From Achromobacter xylosoxidans A8 (GTDB lineage: Bacteria > Pseudomonadota > Gammaproteobacteria > Burkholderiales > Burkholderiaceae_B), in NCBI RefSeq assembly GCF_000165835.1, contig NC_014640.1, positions 3,906,001 to 3,970,000 on the forward strand: a stretch of 64,000 nt of DNA, read 5' to 3'. This document shows positions 37,980-46,740 of the stretch, piece by piece; position 1 is the stretch's first letter, and every line of letters starts with the position of its first letter. A program made the position numbers and the translations under genes. Below the pieces are notes generated by a model. That model saw nothing but the letters and a program-made list of their open reading frames with translations. It did no database searches and was not told where the DNA came from.

Positions 37980-39263
37980 TCAGCAGTTGCGGAAGGCGTG
38001 GTCCATGTCGGCGATCAGGTCTTCCTCGTGTTCCAGCCCGATGGACACGCGGACCAGCCCTTCGGACACGCCGGCCGCATCGCGTTCGTCCGCCGGCACG
38101 CCGGAATGCGTGGTGGACGCCGGATGGCAGATCAGCGATTCGGTGCCGCCCAGGCTGACGGCCGACTTGAACAGGTGCAAGGCGTTGATGAAGCGGAACG
38201 CCTTGGCGCGCCCGCCGTCCAGCACGAAGGCGAAGGTCGAGCCCGGCCCGCTGCACTGGCGCTTGTAGACTTCCTGGTAGGCCCGGTCGGTGATCATCTC
38301 GGGATGGAAGATCCGCACCTTTTCATGCGGATTGCCCGACAGCCATTGGGCCACCTTGGTCGCCGTGCGCGCGGCCTGCTTCATGCGCAGCACCACCGTC
38401 TCCATCGAGCGCGTGATCATCCAGCAGGAATGCGGGTCCAGTTGCGAGCCGAAGGCGCTGCGGATGGCGCGCACCTTCTTGACCAGCGCCTTGCTGCCGG
38501 TGACGGCGCCCGCGACCAGATCGCTATGGCCGCCCACATACTTGGTCAGCGAATACACGCACATGTCCACGCCATGCTCGGCCGGCTTCTGGAAGATCGG
38601 ACCCAGCAGCGTGTTGTCGCACACCGACACGGGACGGTAGCCGTGCCGCGTTTCGAAGGCGTCCAGCTCGTTCTTCATGGCCTCGAAATCGACCAGCGCA
38701 TTGGTCGGATTGGCCGGCGTTTCGACAAAGAAAAGACGCACCGGCCCCTGGGCCGCCGCGGCCTCCAGCGCCGCGCGCATGCCCTGGGCCGACAGGCCGT
38801 CCCCGATGGCGTGCGAGCCTATGCCCCACTCCGGAAAGATCTTGGAAATCAGGGTTTCGGTGCCGCCGTACAGCGGCACCGACTGCACCAACTGGTCGCC
38901 GGGGCGCAGGAACGCCAGGAACACCGCGCTGATCGCCGACATGCCGCTGGAGGTCACGGCCGCGTCTTCCGAACCGTCCAGCAGCGCCAGGCGATCTTCG
39001 ACGATTTCCAGGTTGGGATGGTTGAAGCGGCTGTACACCAGCCCCGCCGATTCGCCCTGCGGCAAGGGCTTGCGGCCCGAGACCAGGTCGAAGAACGCCG
39101 CGCCGTCCTCGGCCGAGCGGAAGGCGAAGGTGGACGTCAGGAACACCGGTGGCTTGACCGCGCCTTCCGATAGAAAGGGGTCGAAACCGTAGGACATCAT
39201 CTGGGTTTCCGCATGCAGCGGGCGGCCGAAGATGTCCTTCTTGTGATAGCTGGAGTAACTCAT
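37980..39263 (-). CDS. PLP-dependent Cys/Met metabolism lyase (cystathionine gamma-lyase/synthase family)
   Basis: This 427-residue fold-type I PLP enzyme contains the pattern PPVFLTSTFAFRSAEDGAAFFDL, the Tyr-Arg-like YSRFNHPN segment and LLDGSEDAAVTSSGMSAIS. PLP aspartate is in VSVCDNTLLGPIFQ, and the Schiff-base lysine is in YSLTKYVGGHSDLVAG. The C-terminal SLGGTESLICHPASTTHSG motif completes the family. Reactions in the family include gamma-lyase on methionine or cystathionine and gamma-synthase. Which one applies here is not readable, though the long N-terminus resembles the methionine gamma-lyase-like group. A divergent Lrp-type gene probably regulates it. Confidence 0.88.
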   Translation of the reverse strand: MSYSSYHKKDIFGRPLHAETQMMSYGFDPFLSEGAVKPPVFLTSTFAFRSAEDGAAFFDLVSGRKPLPQGESAGLVYSRFNHPNLEIVEDRLALLDGSEDAAVTSSGMSAISAVFLAFLRPGDQLVQSVPLYGGTETLISKIFPEWGIGSHAIGDGLSAQGMRAALEAAAAQGPVRLFFVETPANPTNALVDFEAMKNELDAFETRHGYRPVSVCDNTLLGPIFQKPAEHGVDMCVYSLTKYVGGHSDLVAGAVTGSKALVKKVRAIRSAFGSQLDPHSCWMITRSMETVVLRMKQAARTATKVAQWLSGNPHEKVRIFHPEMITDRAYQEVYKRQCSGPGSTFAFVLDGGRAKAFRFINALHLFKSAVSLGGTESLICHPASTTHSGVPADERDAAGVSEGLVRVSIGLEHEEDLIADMDHAFRNC

Positions 39264-39453
39264 GGTGTGCCTCTCTGTCTGGTTTCCGGGTGCCCGGACG
39301 GGCCGCCGGGCAGGCGCGTCACGCATGCGAAGACGATAGCGCCCCCCGCCTCGGGCTGCATGGAAGTATGGCGGCAGGCGCAGGCAAGATTCTTTCCATT
39401 TGCATCGCCAGACAGGGATAATGGGAAACGATATTTCCTACGCCCAGGATTTC

Positions 39454-39933
39454 ATGAAAGACACTGCCTTGTTACATCAACTTGACGCGATCGATTGGAA
39501 AATCATGAAAATCCTTCAAGAAGATGGCCGGCTCAGCAACGCCGAACTGGCCGAGCGCGTCTCGCTGTCGGCTTCGCCCTGCTGGAAACGCCTGAAGCGC
39601 CTGGAGTCGTCCGGCGCCATCCGCGGTTACCAGGCCGTGCTGGACCGCCGCGCGCTGGGTATCGGGGTGGTGGCCTTCGTCAGCATCTCGCTGGAGAACC
39701 ACACGGAGAAGACCTGCCAGGCCTTCGAGGCCAGCGTGCTTGCCATGCCCGAGGTCCTGGCCTGCCACAACACCACCGGCCAGCACGACTATCTGCTGCA
39801 CATCGTGGCGCGGGATTTCGACGCCTATTCGGAGTTCGTGCGCAGCCGCCTGCGCACCCTGCCCGGGGTCAAGGAGCTGCTGAGCACGCTGTCGATGCAC
39901 GAGGTGAAGTCCTCGACCAGACTGCACCTGTAA
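39454..39933 (+). CDS. Lrp/AsnC family regulator
   Basis: This 159-residue amino-acid-responsive regulator has its N-terminal helix-turn-helix at residues about 11-60 (LDAIDWKIMKILQEDGRLSNAELAERVSLSASPCWKRLKRLE). A RAM ligand-binding domain follows, with VVAFVSISLENHTE, CHNTTGQHDYLLHIVARDFDAY and the GVKELLSTLSMHEVK end. The ATG at 39454 gives the usual family length and has AGGA upstream, while two earlier in-frame ATGs are possible. It is divergent from the PLP lyase gene, suggesting it controls sulfur amino acid or related breakdown (inference from position). Confidence 0.9.
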   Translation: MKDTALLHQLDAIDWKIMKILQEDGRLSNAELAERVSLSASPCWKRLKRLESSGAIRGYQAVLDRRALGIGVVAFVSISLENHTEKTCQAFEASVLAMPEVLACHNTTGQHDYLLHIVARDFDAYSEFVRSRLRTLPGVKELLSTLSMHEVKSSTRLHL

Positions 39934-39963
39934 GGCGGCTGCCGCTTGCCTGGGGAGGTAATG

Positions 39964-39978
39964 GGGGCCGCCGGCCCC
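39964..39978. terminator. Hairpin between lrp-type gene and wspR
   Basis: GGGGCC-GCC-GGCCCC forms a 6-bp GC stem with a 3-base loop. It lies between the convergent Lrp gene and wspR. No T-tract is present on either strand. Confidence 0.35.
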
Positions 39979-39982
39979 TTCG

Positions 39983-40996
39983 CTACATCACGCCGGGAAC
40001 CACGCGATTGCGGCCCTGGCGCTTGGCTTGATAAAGGCCGCGGTCGGCCACCTGGATCAGGTCGGTGCAAGGCTGTTCGCCCTGGGGTACCGCCGTGGCC
40101 GTGCCGATGCTGACCGTCAGCCAGGGCCCGTCGCCGGTGTCCTTCTGCGGAATCTGCAAGGCTTCCACGGCGCGCCGCAGCTTCTCGGCGGCCAGCCGCG
40201 CGCTGCCCGCCGGCGTGCCGGGCAATACCAGCGCGAATTCCTCGCCGCCGAAACGCGCCGCCAGGTCGGTGGACCGGTCGCAACTGGCGAAGATGGTGTT
40301 GGCCACCCGCTTGAGCGCCTCGTCGCCCGCGATGTGGCCGTAGGTGTCGTTGTAGGCCTTGAAGTGGTCCACGTCGATCATGAGCATGCTGATTTCGCGG
40401 CCGTCGCGGCGCGCGCGCTGCCATTCGGCGTTGAGGTATTCGTCGAAATAGCGACGGTTGCCCAGGCCGGTCAGGCCGTCGGAATTGGTCAACCGGCGCA
40501 GTTCCATATTGCTTTCCAGCAACTGCTGCTGGCTCTGGCGCAAGGCCTGGTAGGCCTCGTCGCGCTGCACCAGCGCCAGGTAGGAGCGTGAGTGGTAGCG
40601 GATGCGCGCCACCAGTTCGATGGAGTCGGGCAGCTTCACCAGATAATCGTTGGCGCCGGCGGCAAAGGCCGCGCTCTTGATCGCCGGGTCTTCCTTGGTG
40701 GACAGCACGATGATGGGGATGTCGCGCGTCACGGGATGGCCCCGATACTCCTGCACCAGGCTCAGTCCGTCCACGCCCGGCAGCACCAGGTCCTGCAGGA
40801 TGACGGTGGGCCGGGTCTGGATCGCCACGGCCAGCGCCTTTTCGGGATCCGAGCAATAGTGGAAGTCGATATTGCCCTCCGTGGCCAATGCGCGCCTGAT
40901 GGCCTCGCCGACCATTACCTGGTCGTCGACGAGCAACACCATGGCCGCATGCGAATTCAGGTTCGCCGAAGCCGAGCTGTCAATGGGAGGTTGCAT
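39983..40996 (-). CDS. wspR: WspR: response regulator diguanylate cyclase
   Basis: WspR makes cyclic di-GMP when phosphorylated by the Wsp complex. The 337-residue protein has a receiver domain (about 18-135) with the acidic pair Asp24/Asp25 and phospho-acceptor Asp69 ([12 protein letters not shown]). A coiled linker follows (about 140-170), then a GGDEF domain with active-site GGEEF (251-255). The product-inhibition I-site RSTD (242-245) is intact, five residues before GGEEF. The ATG at 40996 has AGGACT upstream and gives the usual WspR start. It is the last gene of the wsp operon, 34 bases after wspF, and is the output of surface sensing. Confidence 0.95.
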   Translation of the reverse strand: MQPPIDSSASANLNSHAAMVLLVDDQVMVGEAIRRALATEGNIDFHYCSDPEKALAVAIQTRPTVILQDLVLPGVDGLSLVQEYRGHPVTRDIPIIVLSTKEDPAIKSAAFAAGANDYLVKLPDSIELVARIRYHSRSYLALVQRDEAYQALRQSQQQLLESNMELRRLTNSDGLTGLGNRRYFDEYLNAEWQRARRDGREISMLMIDVDHFKAYNDTYGHIAGDEALKRVANTIFASCDRSTDLAARFGGEEFALVLPGTPAGSARLAAEKLRRAVEALQIPQKDTGDGPWLTVSIGTATAVPQGEQPCTDLIQVADRGLYQAKRQGRNRVVPGVM

Positions 40997-41030
40997 AGTG
41001 AGTCCTTGAATTCTTTCGAGGTCCGTCCGC

Positions 41031-42041
41031 TCAGGCAAAGGCCTGGATCAAGCGGGGAGCGATTTGGTCCAATGGGCTGATTTCCACGGCCGCCTGCATG
41101 GCGGCCGCGGCCTTGGGCATGCCGTAGACGGCGCTGCTGGCCTGGTCCTGCGCAATCGTCAGATAGCCGCGCTCGCGCAGCGCCTTCAGCCCGCGCGCGC
41201 CGTCCTGGCCCATGCCCGTCAGCAGCACGCCGACGGCCATGCCGCGCCAGTGCTGCGCCACGCTATGGAAAAAAACATCGATGGAAGGCCGGTACAGGCT
41301 TTCCTTGGGGGTTTCGGTGTAGCGCAGCGTGCCGTCCGCCAGCATGTGGAGATGGTCGCCGGTGCCGGCCAGCAGTATCTGGCCGGGCTCGGGCCACTCG
41401 CCCTCGCGCACCAGCCTTACCGGCAGCGGCGCCTGCTCGTTGAGCCAGTCCGCCATACCCGCGGCGAACGAGGCGTCCACGTGCTGCACCAGCACGATGC
41501 CGGCTGGGAACCCCGGCGGAATCCCCTTCAGCAACTGCGCCAGGGCCGGCGGGCCGCCGGCCGAGGCGCCGATGACCAGCAGGCGCTTGGCGTCCGCCTG
41601 CTGCATCGGCCGGGCCACCGGCGTAAGCGCAGGCCGCTTGCCGTAGCGGCCGATCAGCCAGCCCACGTTGCGGATCTTGCGCAGCAGCGGCGCCGCCGCC
41701 GTGCGCATGTCGCCGCTGCCGATCACCGGCGTATCCGCCGCGTCCAGCGCGCCATGGCCCATGGCGTCGAACACGCGCGAGGTATGGCGCGCCACGTCGG
41801 CCGTGACCACCACGATCGCGCAGGGCGTTTCAGCCATGATGCGGCGCGTGGCTTCGACGCCATCCATGATGGGCATGATGAGGTCCATCAGCACCACGTC
41901 CGGCCGGTCGCGAGCGCATTGGTCCACGGCCTCCTGGCCGTTGGTCGCGACCCAGGCGAGCTCCAGCCCCGGCTCCAGCGCGATCGCGCGCCGCAGCACT
42001 TCCACCGCCATCGGCATATCGTTGACGATTCCGACTCTCAC
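41031..42041 (-). CDS. wspF: WspF: CheB-like methylesterase response regulator
   Basis: WspF removes methyl groups from the WspA receptor and so damps signalling. In Pseudomonas, loss of wspF locks the pathway on and gives wrinkly colonies. The 336-residue protein has a receiver domain with phospho-Asp53 ([13 protein letters not shown]) and a C-terminal methylesterase domain. The catalytic motifs there are [10 protein letters not shown] (Ser), [16 protein letters not shown] (His) and [12 protein letters not shown] (Asp). Its ATG overlaps the wspE stop by four bases (ATGA), so the two are coupled. Confidence 0.95.
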   Translation of the reverse strand: MRVGIVNDMPMAVEVLRRAIALEPGLELAWVATNGQEAVDQCARDRPDVVLMDLIMPIMDGVEATRRIMAETPCAIVVVTADVARHTSRVFDAMGHGALDAADTPVIGSGDMRTAAAPLLRKIRNVGWLIGRYGKRPALTPVARPMQQADAKRLLVIGASAGGPPALAQLLKGIPPGFPAGIVLVQHVDASFAAGMADWLNEQAPLPVRLVREGEWPEPGQILLAGTGDHLHMLADGTLRYTETPKESLYRPSIDVFFHSVAQHWRGMAVGVLLTGMGQDGARGLKALRERGYLTIAQDQASSAVYGMPKAAAAMQAAVEISPLDQIAPRLIQAFA

Positions 42042-44296
42042 GTGCGCGCCTTTCCGATCAGGTCTTCCACGGCGTCGAGCAGCGCATCGTCATGGAAGCT
42101 GCCCTTGGCCAGATAATAGTCCGCGCCGGCGTCCAGCCCGCGCCTCCTGTCCTCTTCCCTATCCTTGTACGACACCACCATCACCGGCAGGCCCTGCAGC
42201 TTGGGATCCGCCTTGATGCGCGACACCAGCTCGATGCCGTCCATGCGCGGCATGTCGACGTCGGTCACCACCAGGTCGAACGCCTCGCTGCGCAGCATGT
42301 TCCAGCCGTCCATGCCGTCCACCGCGACAGCCACGTCGAAGCCGCGGTTCAGGAGCAGCTTGCGCTCCAGCTCGCGCACGGTGAGGGAATCGTCCACCAC
42401 CAGCACGCGCTTGCGCCGCCGCGTCTGTTCGGCCGCGCCCGCGCCGTCCACCCGGGTCAGTTGTCCGCCTGCCACCAGCTTCTGCACCGACACCAGCATG
42501 TCTTCCACGTCCAGGATCAACAGCGGCGTGCCGTCGTCCATCAGGGCGCCCGCCATTACATCCTGCACCTTGCCCAGGCGCGGATCCAGCGGCTGCACCA
42601 CCAGCGTGCGTTCGCCCACGTAGCGGTCCACGGCGATGCCATAAAGCCGGTCGTGGTCGCCCACCAGCACCACGCACACGGTTTCCCGGGCCGGCGCCGA
42701 ACCGCTCTTGCGCAGGATCTGCCGCGCGGAGACCAGCCCGATCTGGCGATCCATGAAGCGGAAATGCTGATGTCCTTCGAGCTGTTCGATGTCCTCGGCG
42801 CGCACTTGCAGCGCGTGGTTGACGTAGGCCAGCGGGAAGGCGTAGATCTCATCCTGCACCTCGACCAGCAGGCTGCGCACCACCGACAGCGACAAGGGCA
42901 TCTCCAGCATGAAGCGGGTGCCCTGCCCGGTCAGCTGCTGGATGCGCACCGCGCCGCGCAACTGGCGCACCATGGTCTGCACCACGTCCAGCCCCACGCC
43001 GCGCCCGGATATCTCGGTGACCTCGCCGCGCGTGCTGAAGCCCGACAGGAACAGGAATTCCAACAGCTCGGCTTCGGTCAGCCGGGCCGCGGTTTCCGCG
43101 CTGGCCAGCTTGCGCTGCACCACTTCCACGCGCAGCCGGTCCAGCGATATGCCGGCGCCGTCGTCGCTCAACTCGATCAGCAGCATGCCGGCCGCGTGGC
43201 GCGCCGACAGCCGGATGCGGCCTTCGGCCGGCTTGCCCGCCGCCAGCCGGTTCTGCGGCATTTCGATGCCGTGGTCGACCGCGTTGCGCAGCAGATGCAT
43301 CAGCGGCGCATCCAGCTTTTCCAGGATGTCGCGGTCCACCTGGGTGGACTCGCCTTCGAGTTCCAGGCGTACCTGCTTGCCCAGCGCGCGGCCCACGTCG
43401 CGCACCATGCGCGCCATGCCGCCCACCCCGTCGCCGAACGGCCGCATGCGGCAGGCCAGCGCGGTGTCGTACAGGCGTTGGGCCAGGTGGCCCATGCGCC
43501 AGCCGAATTCATCGACCTCGCTGGTGCGCTGCGACAGCTCCTGCTGGCATTGCTCGACGATACGCAGGGCATCGTCCAGCGCGGCTTGCGCCTGCGCCTC
43601 CAGCGCCTGTCCGGCCAGCGCCGCGCGCACGCCGTCCAGCGCCTGGACCGCGCCCGCCTGCATGCGCTTCAGGCGCAGCATGGACGCGCCGAAAGGCCCG
43701 ATCCAGTGCGACTCCACCAGCGTCTCGCTGGACAGGCCCAGCAATTTGTTGAGCGTGTCGGCCGTCACGCGCAGCACGCGTTCGCCCTCGCCCAGCCCCA
43801 TGTCGGAACTGCGCCGCACCGGCGCCGCGGCCGGCGGCTCTTCCACGGCCGGGATCGGTGGCAGGAAATCCGCAGGCTTGGGGGCCGGCGCCGCGGCCGA
43901 CGCTGCAGGCGGCGCAAGGGGCGCATTGCTCAGCCGCGCCACCAGTTCGTCGATCTCGCTGCCCAGCTCCGCGCCCGGCGTGGCCACGCGCTGCAACAGG
44001 TCCGCGCCCATCAGCAAGGCATCGATGTCCGCCGCCTGCAGGCGCAGCCGCCCTTCCCGCGCCTCGACCAGGCAATCCTCCATGGCATGCGCGATACGCA
44101 CCGCCGGATGCAGGTCGACGATGCGGGCCGCGCCCTTGAGCGAATGCGCCGCGCGCATGCAGGCTTCCAGCTGCGGCGCCGAGGTCGGGTCGTGCTCCAG
44201 CGCCAGCAGGCCGTTGTTCAGCACCTGCACCTGGGTGCGGGTCTCGAGCTGGAACAATTCCAGGAGCGAGGCGTCGCGCATCTGTTCCGGATTCAC
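42038..44296 (-). CDS. wspE: WspE: CheA-type histidine kinase with C-terminal receiver
   Basis: This hybrid kinase phosphorylates WspR and WspF. The 752-residue protein has an Hpt domain with phospho-His51 (RAAHSLKGAARI). A dimerisation segment follows, then a CheA ATPase domain with HLLRNAVDHGIEMP, LSDDGAGIS and GRGVGLDVV boxes. Next is a CheW-like domain (about 480-610) and a C-terminal receiver with Asp635/636 and phospho-Asp679 (VVTDVDMPRMDG). The start is GTG at 44296: GGAG lies six bases upstream and the codon overlaps the wspD stop (GTGA). The long frame upstream of it is out-of-frame wspD. No frameshift is seen. Confidence 0.95.
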   Translation of the reverse strand: MNPEQMRDASLLELFQLETRTQVQVLNNGLLALEHDPTSAPQLEACMRAAHSLKGAARIVDLHPAVRIAHAMEDCLVEAREGRLRLQAADIDALLMGADLLQRVATPGAELGSEIDELVARLSNAPLAPPAASAAAPAPKPADFLPPIPAVEEPPAAAPVRRSSDMGLGEGERVLRVTADTLNKLLGLSSETLVESHWIGPFGASMLRLKRMQAGAVQALDGVRAALAGQALEAQAQAALDDALRIVEQCQQELSQRTSEVDEFGWRMGHLAQRLYDTALACRMRPFGDGVGGMARMVRDVGRALGKQVRLELEGESTQVDRDILEKLDAPLMHLLRNAVDHGIEMPQNRLAAGKPAEGRIRLSARHAAGMLLIELSDDGAGISLDRLRVEVVQRKLASAETAARLTEAELLEFLFLSGFSTRGEVTEISGRGVGLDVVQTMVRQLRGAVRIQQLTGQGTRFMLEMPLSLSVVRSLLVEVQDEIYAFPLAYVNHALQVRAEDIEQLEGHQHFRFMDRQIGLVSARQILRKSGSAPARETVCVVLVGDHDRLYGIAVDRYVGERTLVVQPLDPRLGKVQDVMAGALMDDGTPLLILDVEDMLVSVQKLVAGGQLTRVDGAGAAEQTRRRKRVLVVDDSLTVRELERKLLLNRGFDVAVAVDGMDGWNMLRSEAFDLVVTDVDMPRMDGIELVSRIKADPKLQGLPVMVVSYKDREEDRRRGLDAGADYYLAKGSFHDDALLDAVEDLIGKART

Positions 44297-44955
44297 GCCA
44301 GGCTCCGTTCCAAAGCTTGCATCAGCAAGGTCTCGTCCAATACGCCGACCGCGCGGCCTCCGCAGCGGGCCATGCCGCGCGAGTATTTCAGGCTCGCGCC
44401 CTCCACGGTCGCCGGCAAGGATTCCAACCGGTCCAGGTCCACGGCATGGATGCCCTCGACCTCGTCCACCGGTGCCACCACTGCCCGCCCCGCGCCGCCC
44501 AGCAACAGCATGCGCGCCGTGGCCGGCCGTTCGCGCGGATCCCCCGCCGGAGCCTCCAGGCCCAGCAGGCGCGCCAGCGACACGCATACCGTCAAAGAAC
44601 CGCGCACGTTGGCCACGCCCAGCATCGCCGGATCGCGGCGGTGCGGCAGGCTCAGGATGCGGCGGATGCCCGCCACTTCATCCAACGCCCGCGTCGGCAG
44701 TCCGAGCCATTCGCCCTGCACGCGGAACACCAGCAGCGAGGACAAATGAGCGCCTTCCTCCGCTCTCGCGTCGCCCGCCGCGTCTGCCATCTGCGGCGGC
44801 AGGCGGTCGAGGATGCGCTTGGCCGCCGCCGCGTACACCGGACAGTTGCGACAGTGCACGTGGTCCGCCAACTGCCCGCAGCTCTTGTCGCCGCGGATGC
44901 CGATGCGGTTCCAGCAATCGTCCACGTCGGACAGCGCGCCCAAAGTCTCATCCAC
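44293..44955 (-). CDS. wspD: WspD: CheW-like coupling protein
   Basis: WspD is one of two adaptor proteins linking the WspA receptor to the WspE kinase. The 220-residue protein has an N-terminal part with a four-cysteine-like cluster (CWNRIGIRGDKSCG and HCRNCPVY, about 13-45), also present in Pseudomonas WspD. The CheW fold runs from residue about 72 to the end: LLVFRVQGEWLGLPTRALDEVAGIR, MLGVANVRGSLTVCVSLARLLGL. GTG at 44955 is the start, since GGGGAG lies upstream and the codon overlaps the end of wspC by eight bases. Those cysteines could bind a metal, which I have not seen discussed (inference). Confidence 0.92.
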   Translation of the reverse strand: MDETLGALSDVDDCWNRIGIRGDKSCGQLADHVHCRNCPVYAAAAKRILDRLPPQMADAAGDARAEEGAHLSSLLVFRVQGEWLGLPTRALDEVAGIRRILSLPHRRDPAMLGVANVRGSLTVCVSLARLLGLEAPAGDPRERPATARMLLLGGAGRAVVAPVDEVEGIHAVDLDRLESLPATVEGASLKYSRGMARCGGRAVGVLDETLLMQALERSLA

Positions 44956-46222
44956 GTCGCAGCTCCCCGCGCGCCGCGCGCGCCTGCAGGCGGCGGGCCG
45001 CTTCGTGATCGCCGTCCGACGCCACCAGCGCGGCCAGGTGCAGCAAGGCTTCGCGATGGGTCGGATCCAGGTAGAGCGCCTTGCGGTAGGCAACTTGCGC
45101 CTGCCGCGCATCGCCCGCCGCGTCCTGCAGCAGGCCTTGCAGATACAGCGCCTCGGCGCTGGCGCCGTGGCTGTCGATGTGCGCCCGGCACTGCGCCATG
45201 GCGTCCTGCACCCGGCCCTGATCGGCCAGGGACGCGATATGGCGCAGGGATGCCTGCGCGCCGCCCTGACCTGCCGGCGGCGCCGCAGGGACTACCGGTA
45301 TGGGAGCGTGCGCCAGGGGCAGGCCGGGCTCAGGCGCCTGCGTCAAAGGCCGTCTGGGCGGCGCCCAGCTATGCACGATGGGGCGCGCCGCCGGCGCTAC
45401 AGCGGGCGCGGCGGGCGGCGGCAGCGGCTTGGCCAGGAAAGCGAACGAGCGCGCCATCGGCACCGCGGGCAGCCTGCGCCCGGTCAACAGCGTGGTCTCG
45501 GCCGGGCCGACGAAGAGCACGCCGTCTTCGCGCGTGAACCCGCGCAACACCTGCACCGCGCGTTCCTGCGTGGCGGAGTCGAAGTAGATGAGCAGGTTGC
45601 GGCAGAACACGAAGTCATAGGGCGCCACGCCGGCCAGCAGAGCGGGATCGAACAGATTGCCCGGCTGGAACCGCACCTGCCCCATCACCTGGGCGGCCAG
45701 TTGATGGCCGTCGGCCGTCTCGGAGAAATAGCGGTCGCGATAACCCAGATCATCGCCGCGGAAGGAGTTGCGGCCATACAGGGCGCGCTGCGCGAACTCA
45801 ACCATGCGCACGCTGATGTCGAAGGCGTCGATCTGGAAACGTTCGGCAGGCACGCCCGCGTCCAGTAGCGCCATCGCGATGGAATAAGGCTCTTCGCCGC
45901 TGGAACAAGGCACGCTCAGCACCCGCAGCACGCGGCTCTCCGCGCCCGTGGCATACAGGCGCGCCCGCGCCAGCGCGGCCATGGCCGCCTGCGATTCGGG
46001 ATAGCGGAAAAACCAGGTCTCCGGCACGATGACCGCTTCGATCAGCTGCTGCATCTCGGCGGGCGACGCCTGCACCTGCCACAGATAATCCTGTTCGTCG
46101 GCGACGCCGGCCAGGCCCATTCTGCGCCGTACCGCGCGCTCCACGGCGGCCTTGCCGATGGAGCCGCTGTCCAGGCCCATGCGCCGCTTGAGCAAGGCGC
46201 TGAAATCGTCGATCAGCATCAT
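44948..46222 (-). CDS. wspC: WspC: CheR-type methyltransferase with TPR tail
   Basis: WspC uses S-adenosylmethionine to methylate glutamates on WspA. The 424-residue protein has the CheR N-terminal helical domain (about 1-70) with ETWFFRYPESQ. Its SAM-binding domain follows (about 75-265), with LSVPCSSGEEPYSIAM, the ALYGRNSFRG loop and DFVFCRNLLIYFD. A proline-rich linker comes next (about 270-320), and then a tetratricopeptide unit near 355-410 (YLQGLLQDAAGDARQAQVAYRKAL). The TPR tail is typical of WspC-type CheR proteins. Its start overlaps the wspB stop (ATGA). Confidence 0.94.
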   Translation of the reverse strand: MMLIDDFSALLKRRMGLDSGSIGKAAVERAVRRRMGLAGVADEQDYLWQVQASPAEMQQLIEAVIVPETWFFRYPESQAAMAALARARLYATGAESRVLRVLSVPCSSGEEPYSIAMALLDAGVPAERFQIDAFDISVRMVEFAQRALYGRNSFRGDDLGYRDRYFSETADGHQLAAQVMGQVRFQPGNLFDPALLAGVAPYDFVFCRNLLIYFDSATQERAVQVLRGFTREDGVLFVGPAETTLLTGRRLPAVPMARSFAFLAKPLPPPAAPAVAPAARPIVHSWAPPRRPLTQAPEPGLPLAHAPIPVVPAAPPAGQGGAQASLRHIASLADQGRVQDAMAQCRAHIDSHGASAEALYLQGLLQDAAGDARQAQVAYRKALYLDPTHREALLHLAALVASDGDHEAARRLQARAARGELRRG

Positions 46223-46740
46223 GGCCGCGCCTCGCCCGCGGCATCCGCGGGAAACAGCAGCGCCCGCACCGGCGCGGGCAGCAAGTCATCCACCTTGACG
46301 GCCTGCACCATGCCGCCGGCATCGCTATGCACTGCGCCCAGATAGCGCGCGCCCGGATTGTCCAGGCCGCCGGACTGGAACGCGGCGGGATCGTAGTGCA
46401 CGGTTTCGGTCGCCTGCTCCAGGATCAGCCCCAGCAGATGCTCCGGCGCGCCGGGGACCGCCCGGTAGCGGACCAGCGCCAGCCGCGTGCTGGTCACGGC
46501 GGCCGCCGCGCTCCCGCCCGCCAGCGCGCTCATGTCGATGACGGGTATGGCGACGCCGCGGCGGTCCATGACGCCGGCCACCCAGGCCGGCGCGCCCGGC
46601 ACCTGCTTGAACTCGCGCAGGCCCAGTACCTCGGCGATGTCTCTCGCGTCCAGCGCATAGCGGTCGCCGCCGATGCGGAACAGCAGGTACAGCCGGCGTC
46701 CGGCCGCAGCAGAGAGAGTGCACTCGGCCATGGCAGCCAT
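46219..46740 (-). CDS. wspB: WspB: CheW-like coupling protein
   Basis: WspB is the first CheW-type adaptor of the Wsp complex, with 173 residues. The CheW fold shows as YLLFRIGGDRYALDARDIAEVLG, APAWVAGVMDRRGVAIPVIDM, and a C-terminal MVQAVKVDDLLP. ATG at 46740 shares one base with the wspA stop (TGATG). A GTG one codon earlier is equally possible. AAGG lies just upstream. It is coupled to wspC by an ATGA overlap. Confidence 0.93.
   Translation of the reverse strand: MAAMAECTLSAAAGRRLYLLFRIGGDRYALDARDIAEVLGLREFKQVPGAPAWVAGVMDRRGVAIPVIDMSALAGGSAAAAVTSTRLALVRYRAVPGAPEHLLGLILEQATETVHYDPAAFQSGGLDNPGARYLGAVHSDAGGMVQAVKVDDLLPAPVRALLFPADAAGEARP

Noticed and set aside
39264..39453. A defined Lrp-binding array between the PLP lyase and Lrp genes
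   Set aside because: Some TTTCC/GGAAA-type half-sites can be found, but spacing and symmetry are not good enough to claim them.
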